Assembly (NCBI RefSeq): GCF_003852405.1
Contig: NZ_QAJM01000019.1
Location: forward strand, 124,001 to 188,000
Source of the DNA: Pseudomonas sp. KBW05
Lineage (GTDB): Bacteria; Pseudomonadota; Gammaproteobacteria; Pseudomonadales; Pseudomonadaceae
Length of the DNA stretch: 64,000 nt
Direction of reading: 5' to 3'
Shown here in pieces: positions 1 to 10,909 of this stretch. The notes under the pieces are model-generated. The model was not told where the DNA came from. It was given only the letters and a program-made list of their open reading frames with translations, and did no database searches. The translations under genes and the position numbers were made by a program. Positions within the stretch are counted from its first letter, which is position 1, and every line of letters begins with the position of its first letter.

Positions 1-3000
1 ATTTCCGCCTGGTGCATCGACCGCCCGGTCGCCACCTTGCTGTTGACGTTCGCCTTGGTGCTGCTTGGGCTGATTGCCTTCCCTAAGCTACCCATCGCCC
101 CACTGCCGGAAGCGGAATTTCCGACGATCCAGGTCACCGCACAGTTACCCGGAGCCAGCCCCGACACCATGGCATCGTCGGTCGCCACGCCGCTGGAGGT
201 GCAATTCAGTGCCATCCCCGGCATGACCCAGATGACCTCCAGCAGTGCCCTGGGCTCCAGCCTGCTGACCCTGCAATTCACCCTCGACAAAAGCATCGAC
301 ACTGCTGCGCAGGAAGTCCAGGCGGCGATCAACACCGCCGCCGGCAAACTGCCCAGCGATATGCCAAGCCTGCCGACCTGGCGCAAGGTCAACCCGGCGG
401 ACAGCCCGGTACTCATTCTCAGTGTCAGCTCCCATGACATGCCCGGCACCGAACTGAGTGACCTGGTGGAAACCCTGCTGGCCCGGCAGATCAGCCAGAT
501 CGACGGCGTCGGCCAAATCAACATCACCGGCCAGCAACGCCCGGCGATCCGGGTGCAGGCCTCGCCCGACAAACTCGCCGCCATCGGCCTGACCTTGGCC
601 GACGTGCGCCTCGCCATCCAGCAATCGAGCCTCAACCTGGCCAAGGGCGCGCTGTACGGCAAGAACAGCGTCTCGACCCTGGCGACCAACGACCAACTGT
701 TTCACCCGGACGAATACGGCGACCTGATCATCTCCTACAAGAACGGCGCTCCGGTGCAGCTGCGTGATGTGGCCAAAGTGGTCAACGGTTCGGAAAACGC
801 CTACGTCCAGGCGTGGGCCGTGGACACGCCCGGCGTCAACCTGGTGATCACCCGCCAACCCGGCGCCAACATTGTCGAGACCGTCGAGCGTATCCAGGCC
901 GAGCTGCCGCGCCTGGAGGCGATGCTGCCCGCGTCGGTGCAGGTCAGCGTATTGATGGACCGCACCACCACCATCCGCGCCTCGTTGCACGAAGTGGAAA
1001 TGACCCTGCTGATCGCCGTCTTGCTGGTGGTCGGGGTGATGGCGATTTTCCTGCGCCAGTGGTCGGCAACCCTGATTGTGTCCAGTGTGCTGGGGGTGTC
1101 ACTGATCGCCAGTTTTGCCCTGATGTATGTGCTGGGTTTCAGCCTGAACAACCTGACCCTGGTGGCCATCGTGGTCGCCGTGGGGTTTGTGGTGGACGAT
1201 GCCATCGTGGTGGTAGAGAACATTCATCGCCACCTCGAAACCGGCCTGGACAAACGCGAGGCGGCGCTCAAGGGCGCCAGCGAAATCGGCTTTACCGTGG
1301 TGTCCATCAGCGTGTCACTGGTGGCGGCTTTCATTCCGTTGCTGTTCATGGGCGGGGTGGTCGGCAGGCTGTTCAAGGAGTTTGCCTTGACCGCCACCTC
1401 GACCATTCTGATTTCCGTGGTGGTGTCCCTGACATTGGCCCCGACATTGGCCGCACTGTTCATGAAAGCACCGAGCCATCGCCCCCACGACAAGCCCGGT
1501 TTTGGCGAGCGCCTGCTGGCGGCCTACGAACGCACCCTGCGCCGCGCTCTCGCCCACCAACGCACGATGGCGGGCATCTTCATGCTGACCCTGGCATTGG
1601 CTGTGGTGGGTTATGTGTTTATCCCCAAGGGTTTCTTCCCGGTGCAGGACACCGGTTTTATCCTCGGCACCAGCGAAGCGGCGGCAGACGTGTCTTACCC
1701 GGACATGGTCGCCAAGCACAAGGCGCTGGCAGAAATCATGAAAGATGACCCGGCCGTACGGGCGTTCTCCCACTCGGTGGGTGTGACCGGCAGCAACCAG
1801 ACCATCGCCAACGGCCGCTTCTGGATCTCCCTCGTGGACCGGGGTGACCGGGATGTGTCCGCCAGCCAATTTATCGACCGCATCCGGCCCAAGCTGGCCA
1901 AGGTACCGGGGATCGTCCTGTACCTGCGCGCCGGCCAGGACATCAACCTCAGTTCCGGCCCCAGCCGCAGCCAATACCAATACGTGCTCAAAAGCAACGA
2001 CGGGGCGACGCTGAACACCTGGACCCAGCGCCTTACCGAAAAACTGCGGTCAATCCCCGCCTTCCGCGATATTTCCAACGACCTGCAATTGGGTGGCAGC
2101 ATCACCCACATCAGCATCGACCGTCGCGCCGCCGCACGTTTCGGCCTGACCGCCACCGATGTCGACCAGGCGCTGTACGACGCCTTCGGCCAGCGCCAGG
2201 TCAATGAGTTCCAGACCGAAATCAACCAGTACCAAGTGGTGCTGGAACTGGACACCCAACAACGCGGCAAGGCCGAAAGCCTGAACTACTTCTACTTGCG
2301 CTCGCCACTGACCAACGAAATGGTGCCGCTGTCGGCCTTGGCCACGGTGGATGCGCCCACGGTCGGGCCGTTGTCCATCAGCCATGACGGCATGTTCCCG
2401 GCGGCCAACCTATCGTTCAACCTGGCGCCCGGGGTGGCGTTGGGGGATGCGGTGATCCTGCTCAACCAGGCGAAAAACGAGATCGGCATGCCGGCTTCGA
2501 TCATCGGCAACTTCCAGGGCGCAGCGCAGGCGTTCCAAAGCTCGCTGGCCAGCCAACCGTGGCTGATCCTTGCGGCGCTGGTGGCGGTCTACATCATTCT
2601 CGGCGTGTTGTATGAGAGCTTTGTACACCCGCTGACGATCATCTCGACGCTGCCCTCGGCGGGCCTGGGAGCACTGATCATGCTGTGGCTGTTGGGCCAG
2701 GACTTTTCGATCATGGCGCTGATCGGCCTGGTGCTGTTGATCGGCATCGTCAAGAAAAACGGCATCCTGCTGATCGACTTCGCCCTGGAGGCCCAGCGCG
2801 AGCGGGGATTGTCGCCTCACGATGCAATCTTCGAAGCCTGTATCACGCGGTTCCGGCCAATCATCATGACCTCCCTCGCCGCGTTGCTCGGTGCTTTGCC
2901 GCTGATGCTCGGCTACGGCGCCGGCGCGGAGCTGCGCCAGCCGCTGGGTATCGCGGTGGTCGGCGGCCTGCTGGTGAGCCAGGCGCTGACGCTGTTCACC

Positions 3001-3078
3001 ACACCGGTCATATACTTGTACCTTGAGAAGTTCTTCCACAGGCCCAAACCAGCGCTTGAGCTGGCGACCACACATTAA
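1..3078 (+). CDS. RND multidrug efflux transporter, MdtB/MdtC-like (5' partial)
   Basis: Inner-membrane proton-driven pump subunit of the HAE-1 RND family. The frame is open from base 1 (reading ISAWCIDRPVATLLL), so the start lies just outside the window; about 1025 residues are present and probably only about 10 are missing. TM1 is at the start, followed by the periplasmic porter domain. TM4 has the proton-relay Asp pair in GFVVDDAIVVVENI, and the TM10 region has the conserved Lys in GIVKKNGILLIDFA. The ending LYLEKFF plus a short tail is typical. The closest relatives I recognise are MdtC/MuxC pumps, which work with an adaptor and an outer-membrane channel presumably encoded upstream. A response regulator and sensor kinase follow 31 bases downstream and may control it. 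The substrate cannot be read from the sequence. Confidence 0.93.
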   Translation: MSAWCIDRPVATLLLTFALVLLGLIAFPKLPIAPLPEAEFPTIQVTAQLPGASPDTMASSVATPLEVQFSAIPGMTQMTSSSALGSSLLTLQFTLDKSIDTAAQEVQAAINTAAGKLPSDMPSLPTWRKVNPADSPVLILSVSSHDMPGTELSDLVETLLARQISQIDGVGQINITGQQRPAIRVQASPDKLAAIGLTLADVRLAIQQSSLNLAKGALYGKNSVSTLATNDQLFHPDEYGDLIISYKNGAPVQLRDVAKVVNGSENAYVQAWAVDTPGVNLVITRQPGANIVETVERIQAELPRLEAMLPASVQVSVLMDRTTTIRASLHEVEMTLLIAVLLVVGVMAIFLRQWSATLIVSSVLGVSLIASFALMYVLGFSLNNLTLVAIVVAVGFVVDDAIVVVENIHRHLETGLDKREAALKGASEIGFTVVSISVSLVAAFIPLLFMGGVVGRLFKEFALTATSTILISVVVSLTLAPTLAALFMKAPSHRPHDKPGFGERLLAAYERTLRRALAHQRTMAGIFMLTLALAVVGYVFIPKGFFPVQDTGFILGTSEAAADVSYPDMVAKHKALAEIMKDDPAVRAFSHSVGVTGSNQTIANGRFWISLVDRGDRDVSASQFIDRIRPKLAKVPGIVLYLRAGQDINLSSGPSRSQYQYVLKSNDGATLNTWTQRLTEKLRSIPAFRDISNDLQLGGSITHISIDRRAAARFGLTATDVDQALYDAFGQRQVNEFQTEINQYQVVLELDTQQRGKAESLNYFYLRSPLTNEMVPLSALATVDAPTVGPLSISHDGMFPAANLSFNLAPGVALGDAVILLNQAKNEIGMPASIIGNFQGAAQAFQSSLASQPWLILAALVAVYIILGVLYESFVHPLTIISTLPSAGLGALIMLWLLGQDFSIMALIGLVLLIGIVKKNGILLIDFALEAQRERGLSPHDAIFEACITRFRPIIMTSLAALLGALPLMLGYGAGAELRQPLGIAVVGGLLVSQALTLFTTPVIYLYLEKFFHRPKPALELATTH

Positions 3079-3109
3079 GGCCTAGGCCCCGTCCTGGAAC
3101 AAAAGGCTC

Positions 3110-3787
3110 ATGCGCGTCCTGATTATTGAAGATGAAGAAAAAACCGCGGACTACCTGCACCGCGGCCTGACGGAGCAAGGCTACACCGTCGATGTGGCGC
3201 GCGAAGGCGTCGAGGGGTTGCACCTGGCGCTGGAAAACGACTACGCGGTGATCGTGCTCGACGTCATGCTGCCGGGCCTGGATGGCTTTGGCGTATTGCG
3301 TGCGTTGCGCGCCCGCAAGCAGACGCCGGTGATCATGCTCACCGCCCGCGAACGCGTGGAAGACCGCATTCGCGGCCTGCGTGAAGGCGCCGATGATTAC
3401 CTCGGCAAGCCTTTTTCCTTCCTGGAACTGGTGGCGCGCCTGCAAGCCCTGACCCGCCGCAGCGGTGGCCATGAACCGGTACAGGTCACAGTCGCCGACC
3501 TGTGGATCGACCTGATCAGCCGCAAGGCCAGTCGCAATGGCCTGCGCCTGGACCTGACCGCCAAGGAGTTCTCGCTGCTCAGCGTGCTCGCGCGACGCCA
3601 GGGCGAGATCCTCTCCAAGACCGCAATTGCGGAAATGGTCTGGGACATTAATTTCGACAGCGACGCCAACGTGGTGGAAGTGGCGATCAAGCGCCTGCGT
3701 GCCAAGCTGGACGGGCCGTTCGAACAAAAATTGCTGCACACCATTCGTGGCATGGGCTATGTGCTGGAGAGTCGCAGTGTCGACTAA
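3110..3787 (+). CDS. OmpR-family response regulator (CusR/CopR-like)
   Basis: DNA-binding response regulator of 225 residues, the normal OmpR length. The receiver domain (about 1-115) has the acidic pocket IEDEE at 6-10, the phospho-acceptor Asp51 in VLDVMLPG, the Thr in MLTAR and the Lys in GKPF. The winged helix (about 125-220) ends in VEVAIKRLRAKLDGPFEQKLLHTIRGMGYVL split over conserved helices, as in the heavy-metal CusR/CopR/IrlR group. The next gene, a sensor kinase, overlaps its end by 11 bases, so the pair is one transcript. The preceding RND pump is a likely target; metal specificity is only inferred from subfamily resemblance. Confidence 0.93.
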   Translation: MRVLIIEDEEKTADYLHRGLTEQGYTVDVAREGVEGLHLALENDYAVIVLDVMLPGLDGFGVLRALRARKQTPVIMLTARERVEDRIRGLREGADDYLGKPFSFLELVARLQALTRRSGGHEPVQVTVADLWIDLISRKASRNGLRLDLTAKEFSLLSVLARRQGEILSKTAIAEMVWDINFDSDANVVEVAIKRLRAKLDGPFEQKLLHTIRGMGYVLESRSVD

Positions 3788-5141
3788 CTCAATCGCGCTG
3801 CGCCTGAGCGGCATGTTCACCCTGGTGGCGCTGCTGATTTTCGTATTGATCGGCGGTGCGCTGTATCAACAGGTGGACCGGGGCCTCGGCCTGTTGCCGG
3901 AGGCTGAACTGGATGCGCGCTACAGCGTGCTGGAGTCGTCGGTGGGCCGCTTCGGCACGCCCGATCATTGGGCCAAGATCACCAGCAAGCTCAAGCTGCT
4001 CAGTGAAGAAGACAAGCGCATCCGATTCTGGGTGGTCAGCAGCGATCCGTCCTACGAATATGGCAGCCCCGATGCGCAGATCCGCGCCTTTGCCGAAGGC
4101 GGTAGCGGCAAGCGCGATTTGCGTCTGCCAGGCTACGACCATCCGTTCAAGGCGCTGGTGAGCCAGTTTCCGGCCAAGGACCAGCGGCCGCCGTTGCGTT
4201 TCATCATTGCCATCGACACCGAAAACTTCCACGCCACCCAGCATCAGTTGCTGATGGCGCTGATCGGCCTGGCGTTTGTCGGTGTGGTGCTGGCCGCGCT
4301 GCTGGGGTTCTGGGTGTCGCGAATCGGCCTCAAGCCGCTGGGCAAACTCTCGGATGAGGCGCAAAAACTGGCGCCGCCAAAACTCTCCGGGCGTCTGCAG
4401 TTGTCACCGCTGCCGCCGGAATTGAGCCAGTTCGTCAACTCGTTCAACGCCACGCTGGATCGTGTGGAACTGGCCTATTCGCGCCTGGAATCGTTCAACG
4501 CCGACGTAGCCCATGAGCTGCGCTCACCGCTGACCAACCTGATCGGCCAGACCCAAGTGGCGCTGACGCGCGGCCGCTCGGCGGAGCATTATTTCGAGGT
4601 CCTGCAATCCAACCTCGAAGAGCTGGAGCGCCTGCGTTCAATCATCAACGACATGCTGTTCCTCGCCAGCGCCGACCAGGGCAGCAAGGCCACCACGCTG
4701 ATTGAAAGCTCGCTGGCCGACGAAGTGGCAACCACCCTCGATTACCTGGACTTCATCCTTGAAGACGCCCAGGTCCAGGTGCGCGTACGCGGTGACGCCA
4801 CGGTACACATCGAAAGAGCCCACCTGCGCAGGGCCTTGATCAACCTGCTGAGCAATGCGGTGCAGCACACCGCGCCAGGGCAGGTCATCGATGTGAAGAT
4901 AGACCTGCAGGCAAACCGCGTGGCAATCGCGGTGACCAACCCTGGCGACGTGATCGCCAGCGAGCACTTGCCACGGCTGTTCGAGCGGTTCTATCGAGTT
5001 GATGCGTCGCGCAGCAACAGCGGCGGCAATCACGGCCTGGGGCTGGCCATCGTCAAGGCGATTGCGCTGATGCACGGCGGTGATGTGTTCGTGCGTAGCG
5101 AAGGCGGCGGCAATACCTTTGGTATCACCCTGCCCGTCTAG
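3777..5141 (+). CDS. sensor histidine kinase (CusS-like)
   Basis: Membrane sensor kinase of 454 residues and partner of the preceding regulator. I chose the GTG at 3777, which overlaps the regulator's end by 11 bases and puts TM1 (about 13-30) directly at the N-terminus. A periplasmic sensor segment covers about 31-157 and TM2 about 158-178, followed by a HAMP linker. The dimerisation/phosphoacceptor helix has His246 in ADVAHELRSPLTNL. The ATPase domain has the N-box LINLLSNAVQHT and the G-box HGLGLAIVKAI. The overall pattern matches the heavy-metal sensor kinase family, but the periplasmic domain shows no metal-binding cluster I can recognise, so the signal remains open. Confidence 0.9.
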   Translation: MSTNSIALRLSGMFTLVALLIFVLIGGALYQQVDRGLGLLPEAELDARYSVLESSVGRFGTPDHWAKITSKLKLLSEEDKRIRFWVVSSDPSYEYGSPDAQIRAFAEGGSGKRDLRLPGYDHPFKALVSQFPAKDQRPPLRFIIAIDTENFHATQHQLLMALIGLAFVGVVLAALLGFWVSRIGLKPLGKLSDEAQKLAPPKLSGRLQLSPLPPELSQFVNSFNATLDRVELAYSRLESFNADVAHELRSPLTNLIGQTQVALTRGRSAEHYFEVLQSNLEELERLRSIINDMLFLASADQGSKATTLIESSLADEVATTLDYLDFILEDAQVQVRVRGDATVHIERAHLRRALINLLSNAVQHTAPGQVIDVKIDLQANRVAIAVTNPGDVIASEHLPRLFERFYRVDASRSNSGGNHGLGLAIVKAIALMHGGDVFVRSEGGGNTFGITLPV

Positions 5142-5158
5142 ACACCTCGGATAAAAAA

Positions 5159-5247
5159 TGTGGGAGCGGGCTTGCTCGCGAATACGGTGTGTCAGTGATA
5201 CATAAGTTGACTGACCCACCGCATTCGCGAGCAAGCCCGCTCCCACA
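5159..5247. repeat. REPIN (paired REP) copy 1
   Basis: Two inverted REP sequences (TGTGGGAGCGGGCTTGCTCG at the left, its complement at the right) flank a 35-40 base variable loop, giving a long imperfect hairpin. This is the standard REPIN layout of the P. fluorescens group, mobilised in trans by RAYT transposases. It lies just after the sensor kinase stop. No RAYT gene is present in the window. Confidence 0.9.
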
Positions 5248-5430
5248 TGGACTCTGCTTCTTTGCCACTGTTGCGATTTGGGCAACAGTCATTATCTTGT
5301 TACACTCTGTATCGCACCGCTCGCCTGCGTTAATTTGACGCACCGATGAGCGCGACGGCAAAGACAGTTATCCGCTTACCCGAATTTCCCTCGACTTATT
5401 TCCAGGGCTCTACACTGGGAATCTGTTTTA

Positions 5431-5458
5431 AAGCCGCTGACTTCAGCGGCTTTTTTTT
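5431..5458 (+). terminator. intrinsic terminator upstream of the porin gene
   Basis: AAGCCGCTGA-CTTCAGCGGC forms a compact GC-rich hairpin followed by eight T. On the plus strand it could end transcripts leaving the sensor kinase, or act as an attenuator ahead of the porin gene, whose start is 68 bases further on. Confidence 0.7.
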
Positions 5459-5525
5459 GCCGTAAAAAAGGCCAGGAACACCCCCACGACATGGCCGTTT
5501 TCGATTGACCAAAGGAGCTCCACCG

Positions 5526-6848
5526 GTGAAGAACTCGCTGACGTTCACCCCGCTATTCCTGGCGATTGCAGCAACGATCGCCCCTCTCGCCCACGCGGCA
5601 GACACCACCCCCGCCGACGGTTTCGTCGAAGGCTCCCACCTCACGATCAACACCCGCAACTACTACATGAACCGCGACCGTCGCGATATTCACACCGATG
5701 ACAGCAAGGAATGGGGCCAGGGTTTTCTCGGCACCTTTGAATCCGGCTACACCCAAGGCACCGTCGGCTTTGGCCTGGACGCCCACGCCATGCTCGGCCT
5801 CAAGCTCGACGGCGGTGGCGGCACCGACGGCTCCAGCATCCTTCCCTACGGCGGTGGCAACGGCAAGGCGCCCGGCTCGTTCTCGACCGCCGGCGGCACC
5901 TTGAAAATGCGCGCATTTGACACCGAGCTGAAGGCCGGCGACCTGTTCCTCAACAACCCGGTGATCGCCGGCGGCATGACGCGCATGCTGCCGCAGACTT
6001 TTCGTGGCGTCAGCCTGAACAACCACAGCTTCGACGGCTGGATGTTCGAAGGCGGCCAGGCCAGCTTCACCAAACTCTACAACCAGAGCGGCCACCAGCG
6101 CATCGGCACCAGCTACGGGGCCCTGCCAAGCCATACCGACGCCCAGCACATCAACTGGGCCGGCGTGTCATTCAGCGGTACCCCCGGGCTGACCAGTAAC
6201 CTCTACGCCTCCGAACTCAAGGACGTGTGGAACCAGTACTACTACGACCTGGACTACACCTACGCCCTGAACGACCTGGTCAGCCTCAACCCGGGCCTGC
6301 ACTACTACCACACCCAAGACACCGGCCAATCGCTGCTGGGGGATATCGACAACAACACCTACAGCCTGCACTTCACCGTCGGCGTGGGTCATCACAGCGT
6401 CACCGCCGCCTACCAGCGGGTCAACGGCAACACGCCGTTCGACTACATCACCCAGGGCGACAGCGTGTACCTGGACAACTCCCAGCAATACTCGGACTTC
6501 AACGGCCCCAACGAACGGTCGTGGAAACTCAAGTACGCCTACGACTTCGCCGGCCTCGGCCTGCCTGGCCTGACCTCGGCCGTGTCCTACATCAGCGGCA
6601 AGACCGACCTGACCAAGGTCGACCCGCAAAGCCGTGGCTACAGCCGCTGGTACAGCGCCGATGGCAAGGACGCCAAGCATTGGGAACGGGACATCGACCT
6701 CAAATATGTGGTGCAAGGCGGCAAGGCCAAGGACTTGGCCGTGCGCCTGCAATGGGCGACCAACCGCGGCAGCAACGGTTATTCGGCGGTGGACAATGAC
6801 GTGGATGAGTACCGCGTGATCGTCGACTACCCGATCAACGTGTTCTAA
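5526..6848 (+). CDS. OprD-family outer-membrane porin
   Basis: Substrate-specific beta-barrel porin of 440 residues, within the usual OprD/Opd size range. I chose GTG at 5526 because AAAGGAG lies about 7 bases upstream and it directly precedes a signal peptide ([23 protein letters not shown], cleavage after AHA). The mature protein begins with [23 protein letters not shown], the family's first strand motif with the N-terminal GF...G.L....RNYY signature, and ends in an aromatic residue (YPINVF) as barrel proteins do. OprD porins take up basic amino acids (OccD) or carboxylates (OccK); which applies here is not clear. It has its own transcription unit, and a diguanylate cyclase gene follows 86 bases downstream. 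Confidence 0.93.
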   Translation: MKNSLTFTPLFLAIAATIAPLAHAADTTPADGFVEGSHLTINTRNYYMNRDRRDIHTDDSKEWGQGFLGTFESGYTQGTVGFGLDAHAMLGLKLDGGGGTDGSSILPYGGGNGKAPGSFSTAGGTLKMRAFDTELKAGDLFLNNPVIAGGMTRMLPQTFRGVSLNNHSFDGWMFEGGQASFTKLYNQSGHQRIGTSYGALPSHTDAQHINWAGVSFSGTPGLTSNLYASELKDVWNQYYYDLDYTYALNDLVSLNPGLHYYHTQDTGQSLLGDIDNNTYSLHFTVGVGHHSVTAAYQRVNGNTPFDYITQGDSVYLDNSQQYSDFNGPNERSWKLKYAYDFAGLGLPGLTSAVSYISGKTDLTKVDPQSRGYSRWYSADGKDAKHWERDIDLKYVVQGGKAKDLAVRLQWATNRGSNGYSAVDNDVDEYRVIVDYPINVF

Positions 6849-6934
6849 GCCGCGAACTTTCTTTCTTAACCAACTATTTAATTTTCATCGGGTAGCACTA
6901 AACTGCCAGCATCCCAAGTGCTGAAGTCTGCCCG

Positions 6935-8428
6935 ATGAGCCAAGACCGTGGTCGTACCCTGCCTTTACGCCCAGAGCTATTGCTGCTGCTGGGCAGTGGC
7001 CTCACTGTCGCCCTTATCATGGTCATTGTCGCGGCGCTGCTGATCCGCGAGCACGCCAGCACCCTGCAGGCGGCGAAGCGCGCCACCACCAACATTACCC
7101 AACTGATCAATGCCGATGTGCTGCGTAACGTCGAACTCTACGACCTGGCGCTGCAAGGGCTGATCGCTGCCACCACGCGCAAGGACTTGGCACAGGTGCC
7201 GGTGGATATCCGACACCTGGTGCAGTTTGATCAATCCACGGCAGCGCCCTTCAAAGGTGAGGTGTTGTTGCTGGACGCCAATGGCGCGGTGGTTGCCGAC
7301 TCTTCGACGCTGTGGCCAACGCCACGTAATTTCGCCTACCGCGATTATTTCCAGATTCATCAGAACAACGCCCAGGCAGGCCTGTTTATCAGCCGCCCGT
7401 TCAAGATCCGCTGCGCCTGCGATCAAGTGTGGCGCATCGCGTTCAGCCGGCGCGTATCGGGGCCAGACGGTGAGTTTGCCGGCGTTGCCGTGGCCACCAT
7501 GCGCCTGGCGTATTTCGATCAGTTGTTCAACCGCCTGACCATCGGCAATGGCAGCAGCGTGAACCTGATGAACACCCACGGCATTCTCCTCGCCCAACAG
7601 CCGTTGCTGGAACGCGACATGATCGATAAGGACCTCAGCGACCGCCCCAACTTCAAACGCATGTTGCGCGAAGGTGAAGGCAGTTTCCGGGCGATCTCCT
7701 CCATGAGCGGCAAAGAACGCTTGTACACCTTCAGCAACGTCGGTGAACTGCCGCTGATTGTGGTGGTGGCCCTGTCCAGCGAAGACGTATTCGCGCCCTG
7801 GGAACGCGCCGCACTGTTGACCGCCGGCGCCACCGGCGTGTTGTGTATCGGCTTGTTGTGGTTGACCTGGATGCTGCGCCGGGAACTGCGCCGCCGTTAT
7901 CGCACCGAGCGGGTGCTGTCAGAACTGGCAGCCACCGACGCCCTCACCGGCCTGGCCAACCGCCGTATCCTCGACGAGCGCCTGCGCCTGGAATGGGACC
8001 GCGCGCAACGCTCGGCCGAGCCGATGACACTGCTGATGATCGACGTGGACCACTTCAAGGCCTTCAACGACCGCCACGGCCATCATGGCGGCGATGAGGC
8101 GTTGCGCACCGTGGCCCAGGTGATCGGCACCAATATCCGCCGCCCCGCCGACTTGGCAGCACGTTATGGCGGTGAGGAGTTTGCAGTGGTGTTGCCGCAC
8201 ACCGATGCCAAGGGCGCCGAGGTGATCGCCGAACATATCCGCAGCGGCATTGAGCACTTGCCTAGGGTGGCGGGCGATGAGCGGCCGATCACGGTGAGTA
8301 TTGGGATGAGCACGTGGGACAAGCGCAGCCGTATGTCGTTGGAGGCGTTGTTGTTGAGTGCGGACCAGGCGCTGTATGAGGCCAAGCATACCGGGCGCAA
8401 CCGGATTGTGGATGCTGCGACCCTCTGA
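6935..8428 (+). CDS. membrane diguanylate cyclase with periplasmic sensor domain
   Basis: Makes cyclic di-GMP from two GTP. The 497 residues run: a cytoplasmic start, TM1 (about 20-40), a periplasmic PDC/Cache-type sensor region (about 45-285, with the DAN...V.DSS and YRDYFQIH elements typical of these domains), TM2 (about 290-315) and a GGDEF domain (about 335-495). The active-site signature is GGEEF at 412-416. An allosteric I-site RPAD sits five residues ahead of it, so the enzyme is expected to be active and product-inhibited. There is no EAL domain. It stands alone between the porin and a REPIN. The ligand is unknown. Confidence 0.92.
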   Translation: MSQDRGRTLPLRPELLLLLGSGLTVALIMVIVAALLIREHASTLQAAKRATTNITQLINADVLRNVELYDLALQGLIAATTRKDLAQVPVDIRHLVQFDQSTAAPFKGEVLLLDANGAVVADSSTLWPTPRNFAYRDYFQIHQNNAQAGLFISRPFKIRCACDQVWRIAFSRRVSGPDGEFAGVAVATMRLAYFDQLFNRLTIGNGSSVNLMNTHGILLAQQPLLERDMIDKDLSDRPNFKRMLREGEGSFRAISSMSGKERLYTFSNVGELPLIVVVALSSEDVFAPWERAALLTAGATGVLCIGLLWLTWMLRRELRRRYRTERVLSELAATDALTGLANRRILDERLRLEWDRAQRSAEPMTLLMIDVDHFKAFNDRHGHHGGDEALRTVAQVIGTNIRRPADLAARYGGEEFAVVLPHTDAKGAEVIAEHIRSGIEHLPRVAGDERPITVSIGMSTWDKRSRMSLEALLLSADQALYEAKHTGRNRIVDAATL

Positions 8429-8446
8429 CTTGTAAATGAGGTCCAA

Positions 8447-8535
8447 TGTGGGAGCGGGCTTGCTCGCGAATGCGGTGGATCAGTAACAGATGCAATAACT
8501 GACACACCGCATTCGCGAGCAAGCCCGCTCCCACA
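8447..8535. repeat. REPIN copy 2
   Basis: Same paired REP arrangement as at 5159: TGTGGGAGCGGGCTTGCTCG at the left and its complement ending at 8535, with a variable spacer. It lies between the convergent ends of the diguanylate cyclase gene and lpxC. Confidence 0.9.
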
Positions 8536-8567
8536 TTTTGATCTCCATAGGCAGTGGGCAATCGGCA

Positions 8568-8597
8568 TAAAAAAAGGCCACCCGAAGGCAGCCTTTC
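8568..8597 (-). terminator. terminator of lpxC / dcw cluster
   Basis: On the minus strand AAGGCTGCC-TTCG-GGTGGCCTT folds into a tetraloop hairpin followed by a run of T, 25 bases past the lpxC stop. It marks the end of the cell wall cluster transcript. Confidence 0.8.
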
Positions 8598-8622
8598 AAA
8601 ACTAAAGAAAGAGAGTTGTTAC

Positions 8623-9570
<948 letters not shown>

Positions 9571-9586
9571 TCAACAAAGGCTGGCG

Positions 9587-9615
9587 ATAATAGCAGACCA
9601 GACCTTTGCTGAACA
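9587..9615 (-). promoter_or_regulatory. putative sigma-70 promoter of lpxC
   Basis: Minus-strand TGTTCA (-35) and TATTAT (-10) are separated by 17 bases in the ftsZ-lpxC gap, about 50 bases before the lpxC start. The fit is good but unproven. Confidence 0.45.
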
Positions 9616-9646
9616 CCAATCACCTTCATAGCCCTGATACATTCCA

Positions 9647-10843
9647 TCAATCGGCCTGACGACGCAGGAATGCCGGGATGTCCAGGTAGTCCAGATCATC
9701 TTGCGGATTCGGGCTACGGGACGCCGCAGCACCGGCCTGAGCCTGGTTGCGCATCACGGTCGGACGGTCCAGGTCACGGTAGTTCACCGACGGCAGTTCC
9801 TGGCGCGAAGGCGCTGGAGCGGCAGCCGCTTGGCTCACCTGGCTGGTGTGCAGGGTGTTGTCGATGACCTTCACAGGCTTCTCGATCTTGGCACCCAGGC
9901 CGGTCGCAACCACGGTCACGTGCAGTTCGTCGCGCATGTCCGGGTCGATAACGGTACCGACTTTGACCATGGCGTGCTCGGAAGCGAAGGCTTCGATGAT
10001 GCTACCCACGTCGGAGTACTCACCCAGGGACAGGTCAGGACCGGCGGTGATGTTCACCAGGATGCCGCGTGCGCCTTGCAGGTTCACGTCTTCCAGCAAC
10101 GGGTTGCGGATGGCCGCTTCAGTGGCTTCACGTGCACGGTTCGGACCGCTGGCGCAGCCAGTGCCCATCATCGCCATGCCCATTTCGCTCATCACGGTAC
10201 GTACGTCGGCAAAGTCGACGTTGATCATGCCTGGGCGCTTGATGATGTCGGAGATACCGCGAACGGCACCGGCCAGTACATCGTCAGCCTTGGCGAATGC
10301 GGACAGCAGGCTCGCGTCCTTGCCCAGGATAGTCAGCAGCTTCTCGTTGGGAATGGTGATCAACGAGTCGACGCTTTCAGACAGCAGACGGATGCCTTCG
10401 TCGGCGATCTGCATGCGCTTGCGGCCTTCGAACGGGAACGGACGTGTCACGACAGCGACAGTCAGAATGCCCATTTCCTTGGCCACTTCGGCAATGATCG
10501 GCGCTGCACCGGTACCGGTACCGCCGCCCATGCCCGTGGTGATGAACACCATGTTGGTGCCTTGCAGCACTTCGGCAATACGCTCGCGGTCTTCCAGGGC
10601 GGCTTGACGGCCGACTTCCGGGTTGGCGCCAGCGCCGAGGCCTTTGGTCACCGCGGTGCCCAATTGCAGGATGGTCCGCGCGCCGATGCTTTTCAGCGCC
10701 TGGGCATCAGTGTTGGCGCAGATGAATTCAACGCCTTCAATGTTGCTCTTGACCATATGGTTGACAGCGTTGCCGCCGCCACCGCCGACACCGATCACTT
10801 TGATGACCGGGCTTGCGGGGATGTTGTCTACGAGTTCGAACAT
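9647..10843 (-). CDS. ftsZ: cell division GTPase FtsZ
   Basis: Tubulin homologue that forms the cytokinetic ring. The 398-residue protein has the tubulin signature GGGTGTG in [12 protein letters not shown], the T7 catalytic loop [11 protein letters not shown], a variable linker rich in A/P/Q (about 320-375) and the C-terminal docking peptide [14 protein letters not shown] that binds FtsA/ZipA. It lies 66 bases after ftsA, the standard order ftsQ-ftsA-ftsZ. No abnormal residues seen. Confidence 0.99.
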   Translation of the reverse strand: MFELVDNIPASPVIKVIGVGGGGGNAVNHMVKSNIEGVEFICANTDAQALKSIGARTILQLGTAVTKGLGAGANPEVGRQAALEDRERIAEVLQGTNMVFITTGMGGGTGTGAAPIIAEVAKEMGILTVAVVTRPFPFEGRKRMQIADEGIRLLSESVDSLITIPNEKLLTILGKDASLLSAFAKADDVLAGAVRGISDIIKRPGMINVDFADVRTVMSEMGMAMMGTGCASGPNRAREATEAAIRNPLLEDVNLQGARGILVNITAGPDLSLGEYSDVGSIIEAFASEHAMVKVGTVIDPDMRDELHVTVVATGLGAKIEKPVKVIDNTLHTSQVSQAAAAPAPSRQELPSVNYRDLDRPTVMRNQAQAGAAASRSPNPQDDLDYLDIPAFLRRQAD

Positions 10844-10909
10844 GTTCCCTCTCCTTTCGTTTTCTCTAGTTTTTTCGCCTACTGCTTCCAGCGGTGTTGC
10901 GGTAAAGCT

